From positions 54,188-118,187 of the forward strand of contig NZ_JACGXN010000016.1 in NCBI RefSeq assembly GCF_014138285.1: a stretch of 64,000 nucleotides of DNA. Direction: 5' to 3'. Origin of the DNA: Phyllobacterium myrsinacearum (GTDB lineage: Bacteria; Pseudomonadota; Alphaproteobacteria; Rhizobiales; Rhizobiaceae). The notes under the pieces are model-generated. The model was not told where the DNA came from. It did no database searches and saw only the letters and a list, made by a program, of their open reading frames with translations. Numbering within the stretch: the stretch's first letter is position 1; the number at the start of each line of letters is the position of its first letter. A program made the translations under genes and the position numbers. This document shows positions 43,001 through 50,101 of this stretch, in pieces.

Positions 43001-43401
43001 TTGGATCGATGAGTCAGGGCGCGCAGGTTCAAGCCGTTATTGATGCCATGTTCGTGCATGATTTTAAGCGTCCTGATATCTATTGGACGGGGCTGATCAA
43101 GCGACCAAAGGCAGATAAGCAGGTCTCTTCGGACGAGATTGCCAAGTATATCGATTATCTAAAGCGCGAGATCCAGATCCTCGAGCCTCCCGTGATCGTT
43201 CTACTCGGCACAACCACAGTGCGTCACTTTCTTCCCGATCTTAAAGGCAAGGCGTCTGATCAAGCCGGTAAGGTGGTCTATTCCAAGGAGTTCGACGCAA
43301 ATCTGGTCATCGGCTTCAATCCTGGCGAACTTTACTATGCGCCGGAAAAGAGCGTGCTTCTCGAAGATGTTTTCCAGTCAGTTTTCAATCTTCTGAACTG
43401 A
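40036..43401 (+). CDS. DNA polymerase III alpha-like polymerase with UDG-like C-terminus
   Basis: 1121 residues. The N-terminal PHP-like domain has lost the metal histidines (AARTDFSIGES where active PHP domains have HxHxxxS). The polymerase core has VGPGRGSVGGSLVAYL and the catalytic aspartates in PDADLDF (near 418), then GQHAAGII, YRPGPM and FGVMVYQEQVM. From about residue 965 to the end the sequence follows a uracil-DNA-glycosylase fold (TFMIITDCPTRGEEELG, YWTGLIKRPK, EPPVIVLLGTTTVRHFL). The catalytic motif is absent (TDCPT for GEAPG, FNPGEL for HPS), so this part is probably structural. It is the phage replicase; no beta clamp or proofreading subunit is recognised here. Confidence 0.88.
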   Translation: MHSILAARTDFSIGESIISPSSLVEKAKELGARAVGITDTMSLTGLVDFTTRAKKAEIKPIIGVRLRMTDGPEWRPDKGQKKKDMPPYYYLTAYFLTEAGLKGLYRLLSLANSESRFYYESKLGFEDLYTELDNLEKGDIALTLGDAHGVITHPQVADIVTELAHRVGFENVYASLIAVDTPYFTRINQLSLEAIGHGCQPLTVRPAYYFEGEADALDIMGAVANNVKITDGWFKSMDNRDFHVVGDVEMKKHVLSAAKRVSARGSLGVGPAFSQGLLNTDKLAERVSYVWEKQPVSLPQMAPNEFLAVVEQCKLGWKERFSDAVFGHLPEKTDLAGVYKERLSYELSVLKKLNFSGYFLLVQDVVNYAKSNGILVGPGRGSVGGSLVAYLMGITDCDPIRFGLLFERFINPDRIDLPDADLDFMSERRHEVVEYLIKKYGQARVAGVSNFGTLAAASSIRDIGKAVGLSERDTKCSKAVPKLHGANVSLANCALQVEEIQEFAEKYEDNWWPIMCRLEETTRSYGQHAAGIIVGGVDLTDRAVIEKRKEMSVVCWDKRIVEDQGLVKMDLLGLKTLDLINLTLNYIKERHSKRVNINRIPLDDAEVLNNFAKGLTIGIFQFEGGGMRRLLKELGSDGTITFDDITAATALYRPGPMESGMMDSFYKRKQGREYIEYDHPLMEPILEPTFGVMVYQEQVMQVARAVAGYSAPDADKLRKIMGKKLPEEMAKERGKFVDGCVATIGADEMWAGQLFDKIEGFAGYGFNKSHSVEYTLISYQSMYLKTHYPVEFFAAALTGMDEDKLPGIIADAARFGIDVSMPDINISTDRFEIATDVRLVIPFQRIKGVAGTTTQAIIEARKAGPFTNKADFLDRVEKRRCNVKHQDALERVGAFSRIEPGSVPATDPSRVRDLIELIPGLITANVPVHRDLTRDKHAKEDIVEVIQEYRAKHGPSTGDSDGLPVKPHFGKDATFMIITDCPTRGEEELGSMSQGAQVQAVIDAMFVHDFKRPDIYWTGLIKRPKADKQVSSDEIAKYIDYLKREIQILEPPVIVLLGTTTVRHFLPDLKGKASDQAGKVVYSKEFDANLVIGFNPGELYYAPEKSVLLEDVFQSVFNLLN

Positions 43402-43424
43402 TTGCCGATGCATCCCGCAAGCGC

Positions 43425-43447
43425 TCCTTGAGAGCACTTGATATAAA
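43425..43447 (+). promoter_or_regulatory. Phage-type promoter after the polymerase gene
   Basis: TCCT (43425-43428), eleven bases, then TTGA-TATAAA (TATAAA 43442-43447). It overlaps a small hairpin GCTC-cttga-GAGC, which might act in RNA made from upstream. Confidence 0.5.
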
Positions 43448-43475
43448 TTAATCAGAACAAGCGAAAGGTCTGAAA

Positions 43476-44015
43476 ATGACGGCCACATTTACGGTCAAGA
43501 ACTTCATCGACACGGCGCAAATGAAACGCGACCTTGCCTATTCCCCTGCCGATCTGTCCAACGCTATGATGCAGCAGGCATCCCTGTTTGCACATTACGG
43601 AGTCATCGCTGCACAGGCCTCGCGCCAGGTGGATACCGTTAAATTATTGCTTGAATCCACGGAAGCGGCCGTCTATCGCCGTGAACGTGAGACCGCACTC
43701 CAAGATGGCGAAAAACCCACAGTTGCGGATCTCGACAAACGTGTGGCGCGCAACGGCCGTGTCGTCAATATGAAGAAAGCCCTGATTGAGGCAAAACAGA
43801 TTGAAGCCAACGCAAAAACTGCCACGGAAGCCTTTCGTCATCGCCGCGACATGCTGATCCAGTCCGGATCTACGGAGCGCGAGGAGATGAAGGGCGAACT
43901 TGCAATCTCGGTGCGCACGGCGCGCGACGAAGCTGCCTCCGAAAGCCGAAACAACCTGCTTGCACGCCAGAAGCAGCGCATGAAGGAGGAAGCTGCAGGA
44001 TCAGAAAGTTCGTAA
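43476..44015 (+). CDS. Helical phage protein, possible recombination mediator
   Basis: 179 residues, almost wholly helical and charged (DTVKLLLESTEAAVYRRERE, then KALIEAKQIEANAKTATEAFRHRRDMLIQSG). GAAAGG precedes ATG 43476. A helical coil of this size, with the feature of aligned A/E/K/R heptads, near the SSB and RecA genes is where phages place recombination mediators. The sequence resembles a widespread group of unnamed phage proteins found next to SSB/recombinase genes. No catalytic residues are evident. Confidence 0.5.
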   Translation: MTATFTVKNFIDTAQMKRDLAYSPADLSNAMMQQASLFAHYGVIAAQASRQVDTVKLLLESTEAAVYRRERETALQDGEKPTVADLDKRVARNGRVVNMKKALIEAKQIEANAKTATEAFRHRRDMLIQSGSTEREEMKGELAISVRTARDEAASESRNNLLARQKQRMKEEAAGSESS

Positions 44016-44020
44016 TGTAA

Positions 44021-44046
44021 TCCTCGTTTTTGTTGATATATAAAAG
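44021..44046 (+). promoter_or_regulatory. Phage-type promoter with adjoining palindrome
   Basis: TCCT (44021-44024), ten bases, then GA-TATATAA (TATATAA 44037-44043). The palindrome begins four bases later, covering the expected start point. Confidence 0.6.
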
Positions 44047-44064
44047 TAAGTCAATAATGATTTA
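44047..44064. promoter_or_regulatory. Dispersed operator palindrome, copy 17
   Basis: TAAGTCAATAATGATTTA at the start point of the promoter at 44021, the clearest case of a site placed to block initiation. Confidence 0.8.
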
Positions 44065-44098
44065 CATTCACTCTCAACCCCAGATAAGAGTTCAATCT

Positions 44099-44344
44099 AT
44101 GCTCAATCTCCTGATCTCCTATTTCCTGAAGGTGCTCGGCCGTGAGCCGTCCATCGACGAGATTACCAAGCCGATCACGTCAATTGTGACCAAGCTGGAG
44201 CGGCATGCTGCAGTCCAGACGGCCAAGTCGGCCAAGAAGGAAAAAGAGGCTGCTGACGCCCTCGCCGCTTCAAAGGACCATGCCGAGACCTCAAAACGGG
44301 CAGGCCTCCTCGCATCAAAATACGGGAACATCTTCAACGTCTGA
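44099..44344 (+). CDS. Small helical protein with hydrophobic N-terminus
   Basis: 81 residues from ATG 44099. It begins MLNLLISYFLKVLGREPSIDEITKPI, an amphipathic or membrane-contacting helix, and continues as a charged helix (AKSAKKEKEAADALAASKDHAE). Similar small proteins with a hydrophobic start and Ala/Lys-rich tail are found beside phage SSB genes; their role is unknown. It has its own promoter and palindrome. Confidence 0.5.
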   Translation: MLNLLISYFLKVLGREPSIDEITKPITSIVTKLERHAAVQTAKSAKKEKEAADALAASKDHAETSKRAGLLASKYGNIFNV

Positions 44345-44358
44345 TTTTCCCGAAGTAA

Positions 44359-44380
44359 TCCTGAACATTTTCGCTATATA
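44359..44380 (+). promoter_or_regulatory. Phage-type promoter for the SSB gene
   Basis: AAGTAA-TCCTG box (TCCT 44359-44362), ten bases, then GC-TATATA (44373-44380). It is the closest match to the consensus and has no dispersed palindrome, unlike most of the class. Confidence 0.65.
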
Positions 44381-44450
44381 ACGAAATAACGAAATGACGA
44401 ACGCGTCACGGAGTTAGTAGCAAAGCGCAAAGTAGAAAGTAGCAAAGCAC
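44380..44450 (+). repeat. Repeated purine-rich leader of the SSB mRNA
   Basis: AACGAAAT (44380-44387), AACGAAAT (44388-44395) and GACGAACG are followed by AGTAGCAAAGC twice (44416-44426 and 44438-44448). The leader looks unstructured and has no good ribosome site near the ATG. T4 gp32 represses its own translation by coating an unstructured repeated leader, and this resembles it. Confidence 0.5.
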
Positions 44451-45440
44451 ATGGCACTCAATCCCGCACTCATGAAGCTCGTTTCAAAAGCGTCTTCGAA
44501 ATACAGCCGTTCCACTGGAACGCGGATCAAGCCCAAGGAAGGTCGCAATCGCTACCGTGTCCTGGCACCAACCTCTCTAAATGCTCCTTGGATCGGCGAA
44601 GATGGTCAGTTCTGGGCCGATCTTGGCGTCCACTGGATCAAGGCTGAACTGAATGGTAAACCGCAGGCCGTCGTAGGCTGCCGCGACGTTTGCTATGGCG
44701 AGCCATGTGAACTTGATGCCGCAATCGATCTTGCGATCAATTCGGCGATCGATGAAGAGTCCAAGAAGATCTACACCGAATGGCGCGCCAAGAAGTCCAT
44801 CCTGTTGAACGTGGTCGATCATGCCGGTTCCAAGGATGAATGCGCGATCCTTGAAGTCACGCCAACGACGTTTGCGCAGATCACCGATCTGATCCAGCAG
44901 TATGGAGAGAACGAAGTTGATATTACCGACCCGCAAAACGGTATGGATATCGTCATCACCAAGACCGGCAAGGGTCTGAACACCGAGTATTCGGTCAATG
45001 TGTTTCCAGGCAAAAGCGAGCCAATCAGCAAGGATGTGCTGACACGATTGCACGATCTGAAGGCGCACATCGAGAAGGAATTCTTCCGTGGCGATGAGAA
45101 GAAGGCTCTCGCCTTCATCGCTCAGACTTCTGGCGTTGCTCTTCCGCGCATCGGCGGCCCTGCAACAACCAAGCCTGGTCTGCTGACAACCGGCAAGTCA
45201 ACGCCGACAAAGGCGCTCGTGTCGGAAGATGCGGCTGTTGACGACGCAGTGATCGATGACAGCACCGAGATCGACACTGATGTTGATCTGGACGCGCTCA
45301 ATGAAGCGACGACACTGGTCAAGACCCCTGCCAAGCCAGTCACGAAAGCGGCTGTAAAGCCCGCGCCAGTAGCTGAACCGGAAGACGCTGACGATACGAG
45401 CCTCGACGACATTCTCGCTGACCTCGACAACATCGAATAA
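44451..45440 (+). CDS. Single-stranded DNA-binding protein, gp32-like
   Basis: 329 residues. A basic N-terminal arm (KASSKYSRSTGTRIKPKEGRNRYRVL) precedes an OB-type core with a cysteine cluster CRDVCYGEPC (near 77-86), perhaps a zinc site as in gp32-class proteins. A long linker rich in Ala, Thr and Pro leads to an acidic tail (DADDTSLDDILADLDNIE), the protein-interaction tip common to SSBs. It coats ssDNA at the fork and in recombination with the RecA-like protein at 47.2 kb. Two hairpins follow its stop. Confidence 0.8.
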   Translation: MALNPALMKLVSKASSKYSRSTGTRIKPKEGRNRYRVLAPTSLNAPWIGEDGQFWADLGVHWIKAELNGKPQAVVGCRDVCYGEPCELDAAIDLAINSAIDEESKKIYTEWRAKKSILLNVVDHAGSKDECAILEVTPTTFAQITDLIQQYGENEVDITDPQNGMDIVITKTGKGLNTEYSVNVFPGKSEPISKDVLTRLHDLKAHIEKEFFRGDEKKALAFIAQTSGVALPRIGGPATTKPGLLTTGKSTPTKALVSEDAAVDDAVIDDSTEIDTDVDLDALNEATTLVKTPAKPVTKAAVKPAPVAEPEDADDTSLDDILADLDNIE

Positions 45441-45448
45441 GACCTGCG

Positions 45449-45480
45449 AACTGGCTCGATTTCCCCCGGTTGAGCCAGTT
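45449..45480 (+). terminator. First hairpin after the SSB gene
   Basis: AACTGGCTC (45449-45457) pairs perfectly with GAGCCAGTT (45472-45480). The tail TTCGTC has few T, so it may be a 3'-end stabiliser or partial terminator. Confidence 0.4.
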
Positions 45481-45485
45481 TCGTC

Positions 45486-45530
45486 AAGGGCGGCACGTTT
45501 TAGTTTGATTAGCGTGCCGCCCTTTCTCGT
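45486..45530 (+). terminator. Second, GC-rich hairpin after the SSB gene
   Basis: AAGGGCGGCACG (45486-45497) pairs perfectly with CGTGCCGCCCTT (45513-45524), followed by TCTCGTC. A stable 12-bp stem just before the exonuclease gene, probably reducing read-through from the highly expressed SSB. Confidence 0.6.
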
Positions 45531-45550
45531 CTCAATCAGCAAGGTTTATT

Positions 45551-46516
45551 ATGAAGCGCTATCTCCTCATCGACGGCAACAATATCGCGCACGCTGCGAA
45601 CGGCACGAAAAACAAGCTCACTGTTGGCTCCGTCGAAACGACAGCGATCTTCGGGTTTTTGCGCCAGTTGCGCAAACAGATCTCCATCTATGGCCAGTTC
45701 ACGCCGATCGTCCTTTGGGACGGTGCCTCCTGGCGCAAGATGCAATACAAGGACTACAAGGAAAACCGCGAAAAGAACGACACTGCGGCCGCCCAAAAGC
45801 AAAAGGCAGAGCGCGAGTCCACCAAAAAGCAGATCCCGGCAATTCAGAAGGCGCTGCAGCTCCTCGGCGTCACACAAATAAAGGCTGCAAACATGGAAGC
45901 GGACGATCTGGCTGCAATTTGCGCCGATCGTTACATTAAGCAGGGCGCTGGTGTCGTCCTGGTCTCGGGCGACAAAGATTGGCTGCAACTCGTTGGACCG
46001 AATTGCATGTGGTTCGATCCGATTAATGATCGCAAGGTCCGCACAGTCGCCGATCTTGCTGACGAGAAAAACAAGCTCGGTATCGCCGTCAAATCCTTCA
46101 AGCAATTTGTGGAAATGAAAGCGCTTATGGGCGACACAGGCGACAACATTCCTGGCGTCGGCGGTATTGGCGACAAAGGAGCAATGGAATTTCTGGCCGA
46201 GTTCGAGTCCTATTCGAATTTCTCGAACATGTGCTTGACCGGCGAGGTTGACCTAAAGAAGCTGCCGAAGAAGTTCCGCGATCTTGCTGAAAGCGAGGAC
46301 AAGCGGATCTTGTTCATGCGCAATCTCATGCTCATGGATCTTCGGCATCCCGCGCGTCCCGCGCCCATCAACCTGAAGGTTGATCCCGGCTCGCCAAGCA
46401 TCGAAACCTTTACTCTGTTTTGTCAGCGTCTCGTGTTCAAATCATTTTTGACTGACATTGAGAATTGGGTTTCGGTCTTTCCACCCTTCAAATACCGCGA
46501 GGCTGCCGCAGCATGA
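45551..46516 (+). CDS. 5'-3' exonuclease / flap endonuclease
   Basis: 321 residues. It follows the FEN/PIN-type nuclease plan: N-terminal DGNNIAHAAN, LWDGASWRKMQYKDYKENRE (split), MEADDLAAICADRY, VSGDKDWLQLV and the helix-hairpin region GDTGDNIPGVGGIGDKGA. These acidic residues bind two metal ions. It removes primers and flaps ahead of the ligase. Near its end is a near-perfect palindrome copy (46438-46455). The stop overlaps the ATG of the zinc-ribbon gene. Confidence 0.9.
   Translation: MKRYLLIDGNNIAHAANGTKNKLTVGSVETTAIFGFLRQLRKQISIYGQFTPIVLWDGASWRKMQYKDYKENREKNDTAAAQKQKAERESTKKQIPAIQKALQLLGVTQIKAANMEADDLAAICADRYIKQGAGVVLVSGDKDWLQLVGPNCMWFDPINDRKVRTVADLADEKNKLGIAVKSFKQFVEMKALMGDTGDNIPGVGGIGDKGAMEFLAEFESYSNFSNMCLTGEVDLKKLPKKFRDLAESEDKRILFMRNLMLMDLRHPARPAPINLKVDPGSPSIETFTLFCQRLVFKSFLTDIENWVSVFPPFKYREAAAA
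46438..46455. promoter_or_regulatory. Dispersed palindrome inside the exonuclease gene
   Basis: CAAATCATTTTTGACTGA, one mismatch at the first base, in codons for FKSFLTD. No promoter motif adjoins it. Confidence 0.4.
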
Positions 46517-47172
46517 CTTGGGATCCCGGCAAGGGTGAGCCGAGCGACGTTGATCTTCGCTCATTTGGATATGCCGGCGGTCATTACATGTGCAGATGCG
46601 CCAACGCCGACTGCACAACAATCTGCGAAATGTTTCCCAATCCAACGGGACGATTTTTCGGCGACAAGCGAGCTTCTCGCTGCCGTTCCTGCGCAATGAA
46701 AGCACATGAGGAATATCATATGGCAAAATCAAACGTGACCGCGAAAGAGCGCGTTCAGCACTCAGTTCAAAAGGTTGCAGAAGCGCTCGAGACACTGACC
46801 AAAGCGTTCGAGAGCACTGACGAGACGCTGAAATCTGACGCTGCGAGCAAGACCTTCGCCTTCGTCTCGTCAATGGTGAGTGAAAGTCACCAGCGCGCCG
46901 CCCTGTCATTTAACGTTTCCAAAGCGCGCTCCGGTCAGTTCGATCTTGACGACGAAACATTGGTTGCGCCGGCAGTCGCGCCGGTCATCCGGCCAATTGG
47001 CATAGCACCAGCGCAAACACCAAACGTCATAACCCTACCCTACAGCGTGCCGCCGCACATCGTTCTTGGCGAGGACGGTAAACCCGAGGGGCGTCTTGCA
47101 GGGTCAAAAGTGGAGAAGGTTTCCGCCGCCTTGCGCAAGGTAGATCCAGACGCAGATTTTCTTGAAGATTAA
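46513..47172 (+). CDS. Zinc-ribbon protein of unknown function
   Basis: 219 residues from ATG 46513, which overlaps the exonuclease stop (ATGA). Cysteines in MCRCANADCTTICEMF and ASRCRSCAMK form a treble-clef or ribbon-like zinc site within the first 65 residues. The middle is a coiled helix (RVQHSVQKVAEALETLTKAFE). The C-terminus is variable and ends PDADFLED, an acidic tip like that of SSB-interacting proteins. Placed directly before recA, it may be a recombination accessory. No family recognised. Confidence 0.55.
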   Translation: MTWDPGKGEPSDVDLRSFGYAGGHYMCRCANADCTTICEMFPNPTGRFFGDKRASRCRSCAMKAHEEYHMAKSNVTAKERVQHSVQKVAEALETLTKAFESTDETLKSDAASKTFAFVSSMVSESHQRAALSFNVSKARSGQFDLDDETLVAPAVAPVIRPIGIAPAQTPNVITLPYSVPPHIVLGEDGKPEGRLAGSKVEKVSAALRKVDPDADFLED

Positions 47173-47186
47173 TTGGAGAAGTAAAA

Positions 47187-48266
47187 ATGGCATCAGCCTC
47201 AGAAATTGAAAAGACCATTAGTTCGGTCTTTGGCGGTAATGACGAAGAGTCCACGGTGACGCAGTTCCTCAGCACTGGCTATCCAGAGCTTGATCATGCG
47301 CTCTCCAGCAAGTGGGATGGCGGTGTTCCTGTAGGCCGCCTCATCGAAATCTATGGCCCTGAAAGCTCCGGCAAGACCGCGATTGCAACTCAGATCATGA
47401 TCGCAGCACAGCAGATGGGCGGCTTTGCTGGCTTCAACGATCATGAACGCTCCTTTCAGCAGTATCTTGGCGAGGGTCAGGGACTCGACACCAGCGGCTC
47501 AAAGTTCATGTATAAAAAGCCAAAGACCTTCGAAGAGTCGATGACACTGGCGATTCAGGTTGCAATTCTGCTTCGCGAGAAGAAACTGATTGCGCCTGAC
47601 GCCCCGATCGCATGGATCTTCGACAGTCTCGCCTCGATGGTGCCTCAGTCGGCCATGTTTGACAGCAAGACAAACAAGGAAAAGACCGCCGAGCAGCGCT
47701 CCATGCACGACAACACCGCGTTGGCGCGCGCAACATCGGCTCACTTTCCGGCTTTTGCTCAGGCTTGCGATGATCTGAACATGTGCGCGGTGTTTCTCAA
47801 TCAGATCCGCATGAACATTGGCGTGGTCTACGGCAATCCCGAGACAACACCAGGCGGCAAATCTCCGAAATTCTATTTCTCGCAACGTATCTCGCTCGGC
47901 GCTAAGCCGATCAAGAAGGACTCGACCGCTGATGCGGATGTTCTTGGCTCGCAGATCACGGCAAAGATCATCAAGAATAAGGTTGCTCGCCCCTTCCGTA
48001 AGGCGACCTATCGCTTCGACTACAATGAAGACGGCACCGGTCGCTTCAATGTGCACCGCTCGATGCTCGACTTCCTCGTGGCGGAGAAGATCCTCAAGGT
48101 CAGCGGCGCCTATGTCGAATGGACTGACGGCAAGAAATACTTCCGGGGTCCGCTTTCTGAAAAGCTGATGGCTGATCCGGCCGGTCTTGATCAGCTCAAG
48201 GCGTTGCTGCCAGCCAAATACGAACCTCCGATCGTTGCGGACGTCGATATCGAAGAGGCCGCCTAA
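47187..48266 (+). CDS. RecA/UvsX-like recombinase
   Basis: 359 residues with TTGGAG before ATG 47187. Walker A GPESSGKTA (near 57-65) is followed by GFNDHERSF in place of the bacterial IDAEHAL stretch, IFDSLASMVPQSAM (Walker B region) and FLNQIRMNIGVVYGNPETTPGGK, the DNA-binding L2-like part. It carries out strand exchange for recombination-dependent replication, with SSB, SbcCD and the RuvC-like resolvase nearby. A hairpin follows the stop. Confidence 0.92.
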   Translation: MASASEIEKTISSVFGGNDEESTVTQFLSTGYPELDHALSSKWDGGVPVGRLIEIYGPESSGKTAIATQIMIAAQQMGGFAGFNDHERSFQQYLGEGQGLDTSGSKFMYKKPKTFEESMTLAIQVAILLREKKLIAPDAPIAWIFDSLASMVPQSAMFDSKTNKEKTAEQRSMHDNTALARATSAHFPAFAQACDDLNMCAVFLNQIRMNIGVVYGNPETTPGGKSPKFYFSQRISLGAKPIKKDSTADADVLGSQITAKIIKNKVARPFRKATYRFDYNEDGTGRFNVHRSMLDFLVAEKILKVSGAYVEWTDGKKYFRGPLSEKLMADPAGLDQLKALLPAKYEPPIVADVDIEEAA

Positions 48267-48272
48267 CTAAAC

Positions 48273-48295
48273 TGACCCGCTCTCGCAGCGGGTCA
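48273..48295 (+). terminator. Hairpin after the recombinase gene
   Basis: TGACCCGCT (48273-48281) pairs perfectly with AGCGGGTCA (48287-48295) over a 5-base loop. The tail ATTCTCT is weak, so partial termination or mRNA protection is likely. Confidence 0.45.
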
Positions 48296-48311
48296 ATTCT
48301 CTGGAGGATGA

Positions 48312-48542
48312 ATGCAAAGATACATGGTGAGGTTAGAGCGTAGCATTACGGCCAAACCACACGTCACAGTCGAAGTTGATGCTCACAATCCCGATGAAGC
48401 TGGAATAAAGGCGCTGCAACTTGCAAAGGCAAACGCCCTTGAATGGACAGAGGCGCTCGGCGATCAGGTTTCATCGACAATTCCCACGGTTCAATCCATC
48501 GAATTGGTCGTCGATTATGACGATGTAATTGATGAGCGGTGA
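48312..48542 (+). CDS. Small acidic protein of unknown function
   Basis: 76 residues (MQRYMVRLERSITAKPHVTVEVDAHN...) with CTGGAGG before ATG 48312. A strand-helix-strand pattern ends in the acidic DYDDVIDER. It may be a small ferredoxin-fold domain. No motif identifies it and neighbours do not help; it follows recA and precedes an ASCH protein under another promoter. Confidence 0.5.
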   Translation: MQRYMVRLERSITAKPHVTVEVDAHNPDEAGIKALQLAKANALEWTEALGDQVSSTIPTVQSIELVVDYDDVIDER

Positions 48543-48563
48543 ACGTCTTCCCGAAAGTAGTAT

Positions 48564-48586
48564 TCCCGTTTCGTTCTGCTATATAG
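48564..48586 (+). promoter_or_regulatory. Phage-type promoter for the ASCH gene
   Basis: AGTAGTATTCCCG box (TCCC 48564-48567), ten bases, then TGC-TATATAG (TATATAG 48580-48586). The start codon lies 35 bases further on. Confidence 0.6.
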
Positions 48587-48620
48587 ATGAGTGGATTATC
48601 GGGCACAGATCGGATCGGGA

Positions 48621-49106
48621 ATGAAGGTTATTTCAGTATGGCAGCCGTGGGCTTCTCTTATAGTTCATGGCATGAAATTCTTTGAGACTCGCACATGGTC
48701 AGCACCCAAAAGTATTATTGGTCAAACGATAGGTATCGCCGCGACCAAGAACATCACGCCGGATCAGCGTTCGGCTTATGCCGATCCAGAGTTTCAACGC
48801 TTTTACGAACAATGTGGCCTGCCGCCGCTCGAGGAACTGCCGCGCGCTGTTCTGCTTGGAACGGTGCTGCTGGATTCAGTCGAGCTGATCACCGAGGACT
48901 TTCTCGAGGAAATCACGGACGAAGAGAAGGCGTTTGGCTGGCACCAGTTAGGCGGTTACGCCTGGCGCCTGCGCTATGCGCGACAGTTGCCGCATCCCAT
49001 TCCCATCCAAGGGAAACAAGGAATCTATGACTGGAAAGGTTTCGACAAGCTACAGCCGGTATTGGAGAAACCGGAAGACGTTCGAGCGTATCTCCAGGTC
49101 GTGTAA
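48621..49106 (+). CDS. ASCH-domain protein
   Basis: 161 residues from ATG 48621. The start is typical of ASCH proteins: MKVISVWQPWASLIVHGMKFFETRTW, with the W-x-P-W-A and E-x-R-x-W elements, then IGQTIGIAATK and LGTVLLDSVEL. ASCH is a PUA-like RNA-binding fold; some members are RNA-modifying enzymes or hydrolases. The large middle insert (ITDEEKAFGWHQLGGYAW) is usual in phage versions. Role in the phage unknown; mRNA or tRNA binding is the simplest guess. The ribosome site is poor (CGGGA abuts the ATG). Confidence 0.75.
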   Translation: MKVISVWQPWASLIVHGMKFFETRTWSAPKSIIGQTIGIAATKNITPDQRSAYADPEFQRFYEQCGLPPLEELPRAVLLGTVLLDSVELITEDFLEEITDEEKAFGWHQLGGYAWRLRYARQLPHPIPIQGKQGIYDWKGFDKLQPVLEKPEDVRAYLQVV

Positions 49107-49130
49107 TTATCAAAAACGGGAAGAAAACAC

Positions 49131-49580
49131 ATGTATTACGGTAAAATCGATGTTTCCAAGCAGTGGGTAGGAAACAAAGAGAGTTCGCGGCAACAGCCCC
49201 ATGGACGGTCCATCGTTGTCATTGCTCCCAACAAAGCGGACGGCGAAGCACTGCTCAGCGATGCTTATGGGCCATTCGTTTCGGAAAGTGATCTCAACTC
49301 TGCATTCTTTCAAGGCGAGCCTCGAGATAAAATTGAGGGCTGGCTCAAAGCAGAGAACGGTTTGGCAAAGACAAAAGAGACCGAACTGCTGATTGCGGGA
49401 AATCGCCTGCTTAAAGGTATCTCTATTATCGCGATCCTTGTCCAAATGGATGGCGAAAACGATCCGTTGCAGACGCTCATCAGGGTGAAGAGCGGCGAAC
49501 AAATCAAACATCTTGCTCTCGAGGATCTCGGCACGGTGCAGCTCTTCGATTTGGTTGAAACTATTGAGGGGCTCTTCTGA
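49131..49580 (+). CDS. Unknown phage protein
   Basis: 149 residues (MYYGKIDVSKQWVGNKESS...) with GGGAAG before ATG 49131. Two alternating alpha/beta halves are visible, with DLNSAFFQGEPRDKIEGWLKAENG in the middle and ISIIAILVQMDGE later. There are no cysteines or obvious active-site motifs. The gene stands 12 bases before the next and seems co-transcribed with the ASCH gene. I cannot assign a function. Confidence 0.5.
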   Translation: MYYGKIDVSKQWVGNKESSRQQPHGRSIVVIAPNKADGEALLSDAYGPFVSESDLNSAFFQGEPRDKIEGWLKAENGLAKTKETELLIAGNRLLKGISIIAILVQMDGENDPLQTLIRVKSGEQIKHLALEDLGTVQLFDLVETIEGLF

Positions 49581-49592
49581 GTTAGGTGCCAT

Positions 49593-50012
49593 ATGACTTA
49601 CGCAATTCGCAGGAAGCTCAAAAAGAACTTCGGTGAGGAGAAGGTCAAGAAAGGCCGGCGGACATATGGCGCGATATACACCCGCCCTGACGGCTCCAGG
49701 TTCTATCTCGCCTGGCGCCGGAAGGGAGGATTGTTTCGCGATGGTGAGCTGACGGACTCAGCGGCTTTTCGCGAGAAAAAGGCTATGTGGGCGCTCGACT
49801 TCGAAACCATCACGATGCTCCGGCTTAAGGGCATCGAACATGTGGGCATTCTCGATCACACCAGTGGCGATATCTGGATCACTCGGCTCTGGTATTATCT
49901 CAACAAGTGTTGCGCTCCTCCCCGCAATTATACGGCGCGCGGTGGATCCGATCAGCGCTTTCTTCCCACCTATTATTTCAAGCGCAGACTCGGCCCGGTT
50001 AAAATAAAATAG
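49593..50012 (+). CDS. Basic protein of unknown function
   Basis: 139 residues, strongly basic (RRKLKKNFGEEKVKKGRRTYG, YYFKRRLGPVKIK), with aromatic-rich strands (YTRPDGSRFYLAWRRKGG). Charge and size suggest nucleic-acid or ribosome binding. It might be a small inhibitor of a host enzyme, as many early phage proteins are; this is speculative. Its end is followed at once by palindrome copy 18. Confidence 0.5.
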   Translation: MTYAIRRKLKKNFGEEKVKKGRRTYGAIYTRPDGSRFYLAWRRKGGLFRDGELTDSAAFREKKAMWALDFETITMLRLKGIEHVGILDHTSGDIWITRLWYYLNKCCAPPRNYTARGGSDQRFLPTYYFKRRLGPVKIK

Positions 50013-50030
50013 TCAATCAATGATGATTTA
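50013..50030. promoter_or_regulatory. Dispersed operator palindrome, copy 18
   Basis: TCAATCAATGATGATTTA, upstream member of a pair bracketing the promoter at 50041; centres are 50 bp apart. Confidence 0.75.
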
Positions 50031-50040
50031 CCTGATGCAC

Positions 50041-50063
50041 TCCTGATTGAACGCGCTATAAAT
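50041..50063 (+). promoter_or_regulatory. Phage-type promoter between two palindromes
   Basis: TCCTG (50041-50045), ten bases from TCCT to GC-TATAAATA (50055-50064). Copy 19 begins within the -10 and covers the start point; copy 18 lies upstream, allowing looping or cooperative binding. Confidence 0.65.
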
Positions 50064-50080
50064 AAATCATCATTGATTGA
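50063..50080. promoter_or_regulatory. Dispersed operator palindrome, copy 19
   Basis: TAAATCATCATTGATTGA at the start point of the promoter at 50041, 22 bases before ATG 50102. Confidence 0.8.
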
Positions 50081-50101
50081 TGACACACAGAGAGAAAGAC
50101 T

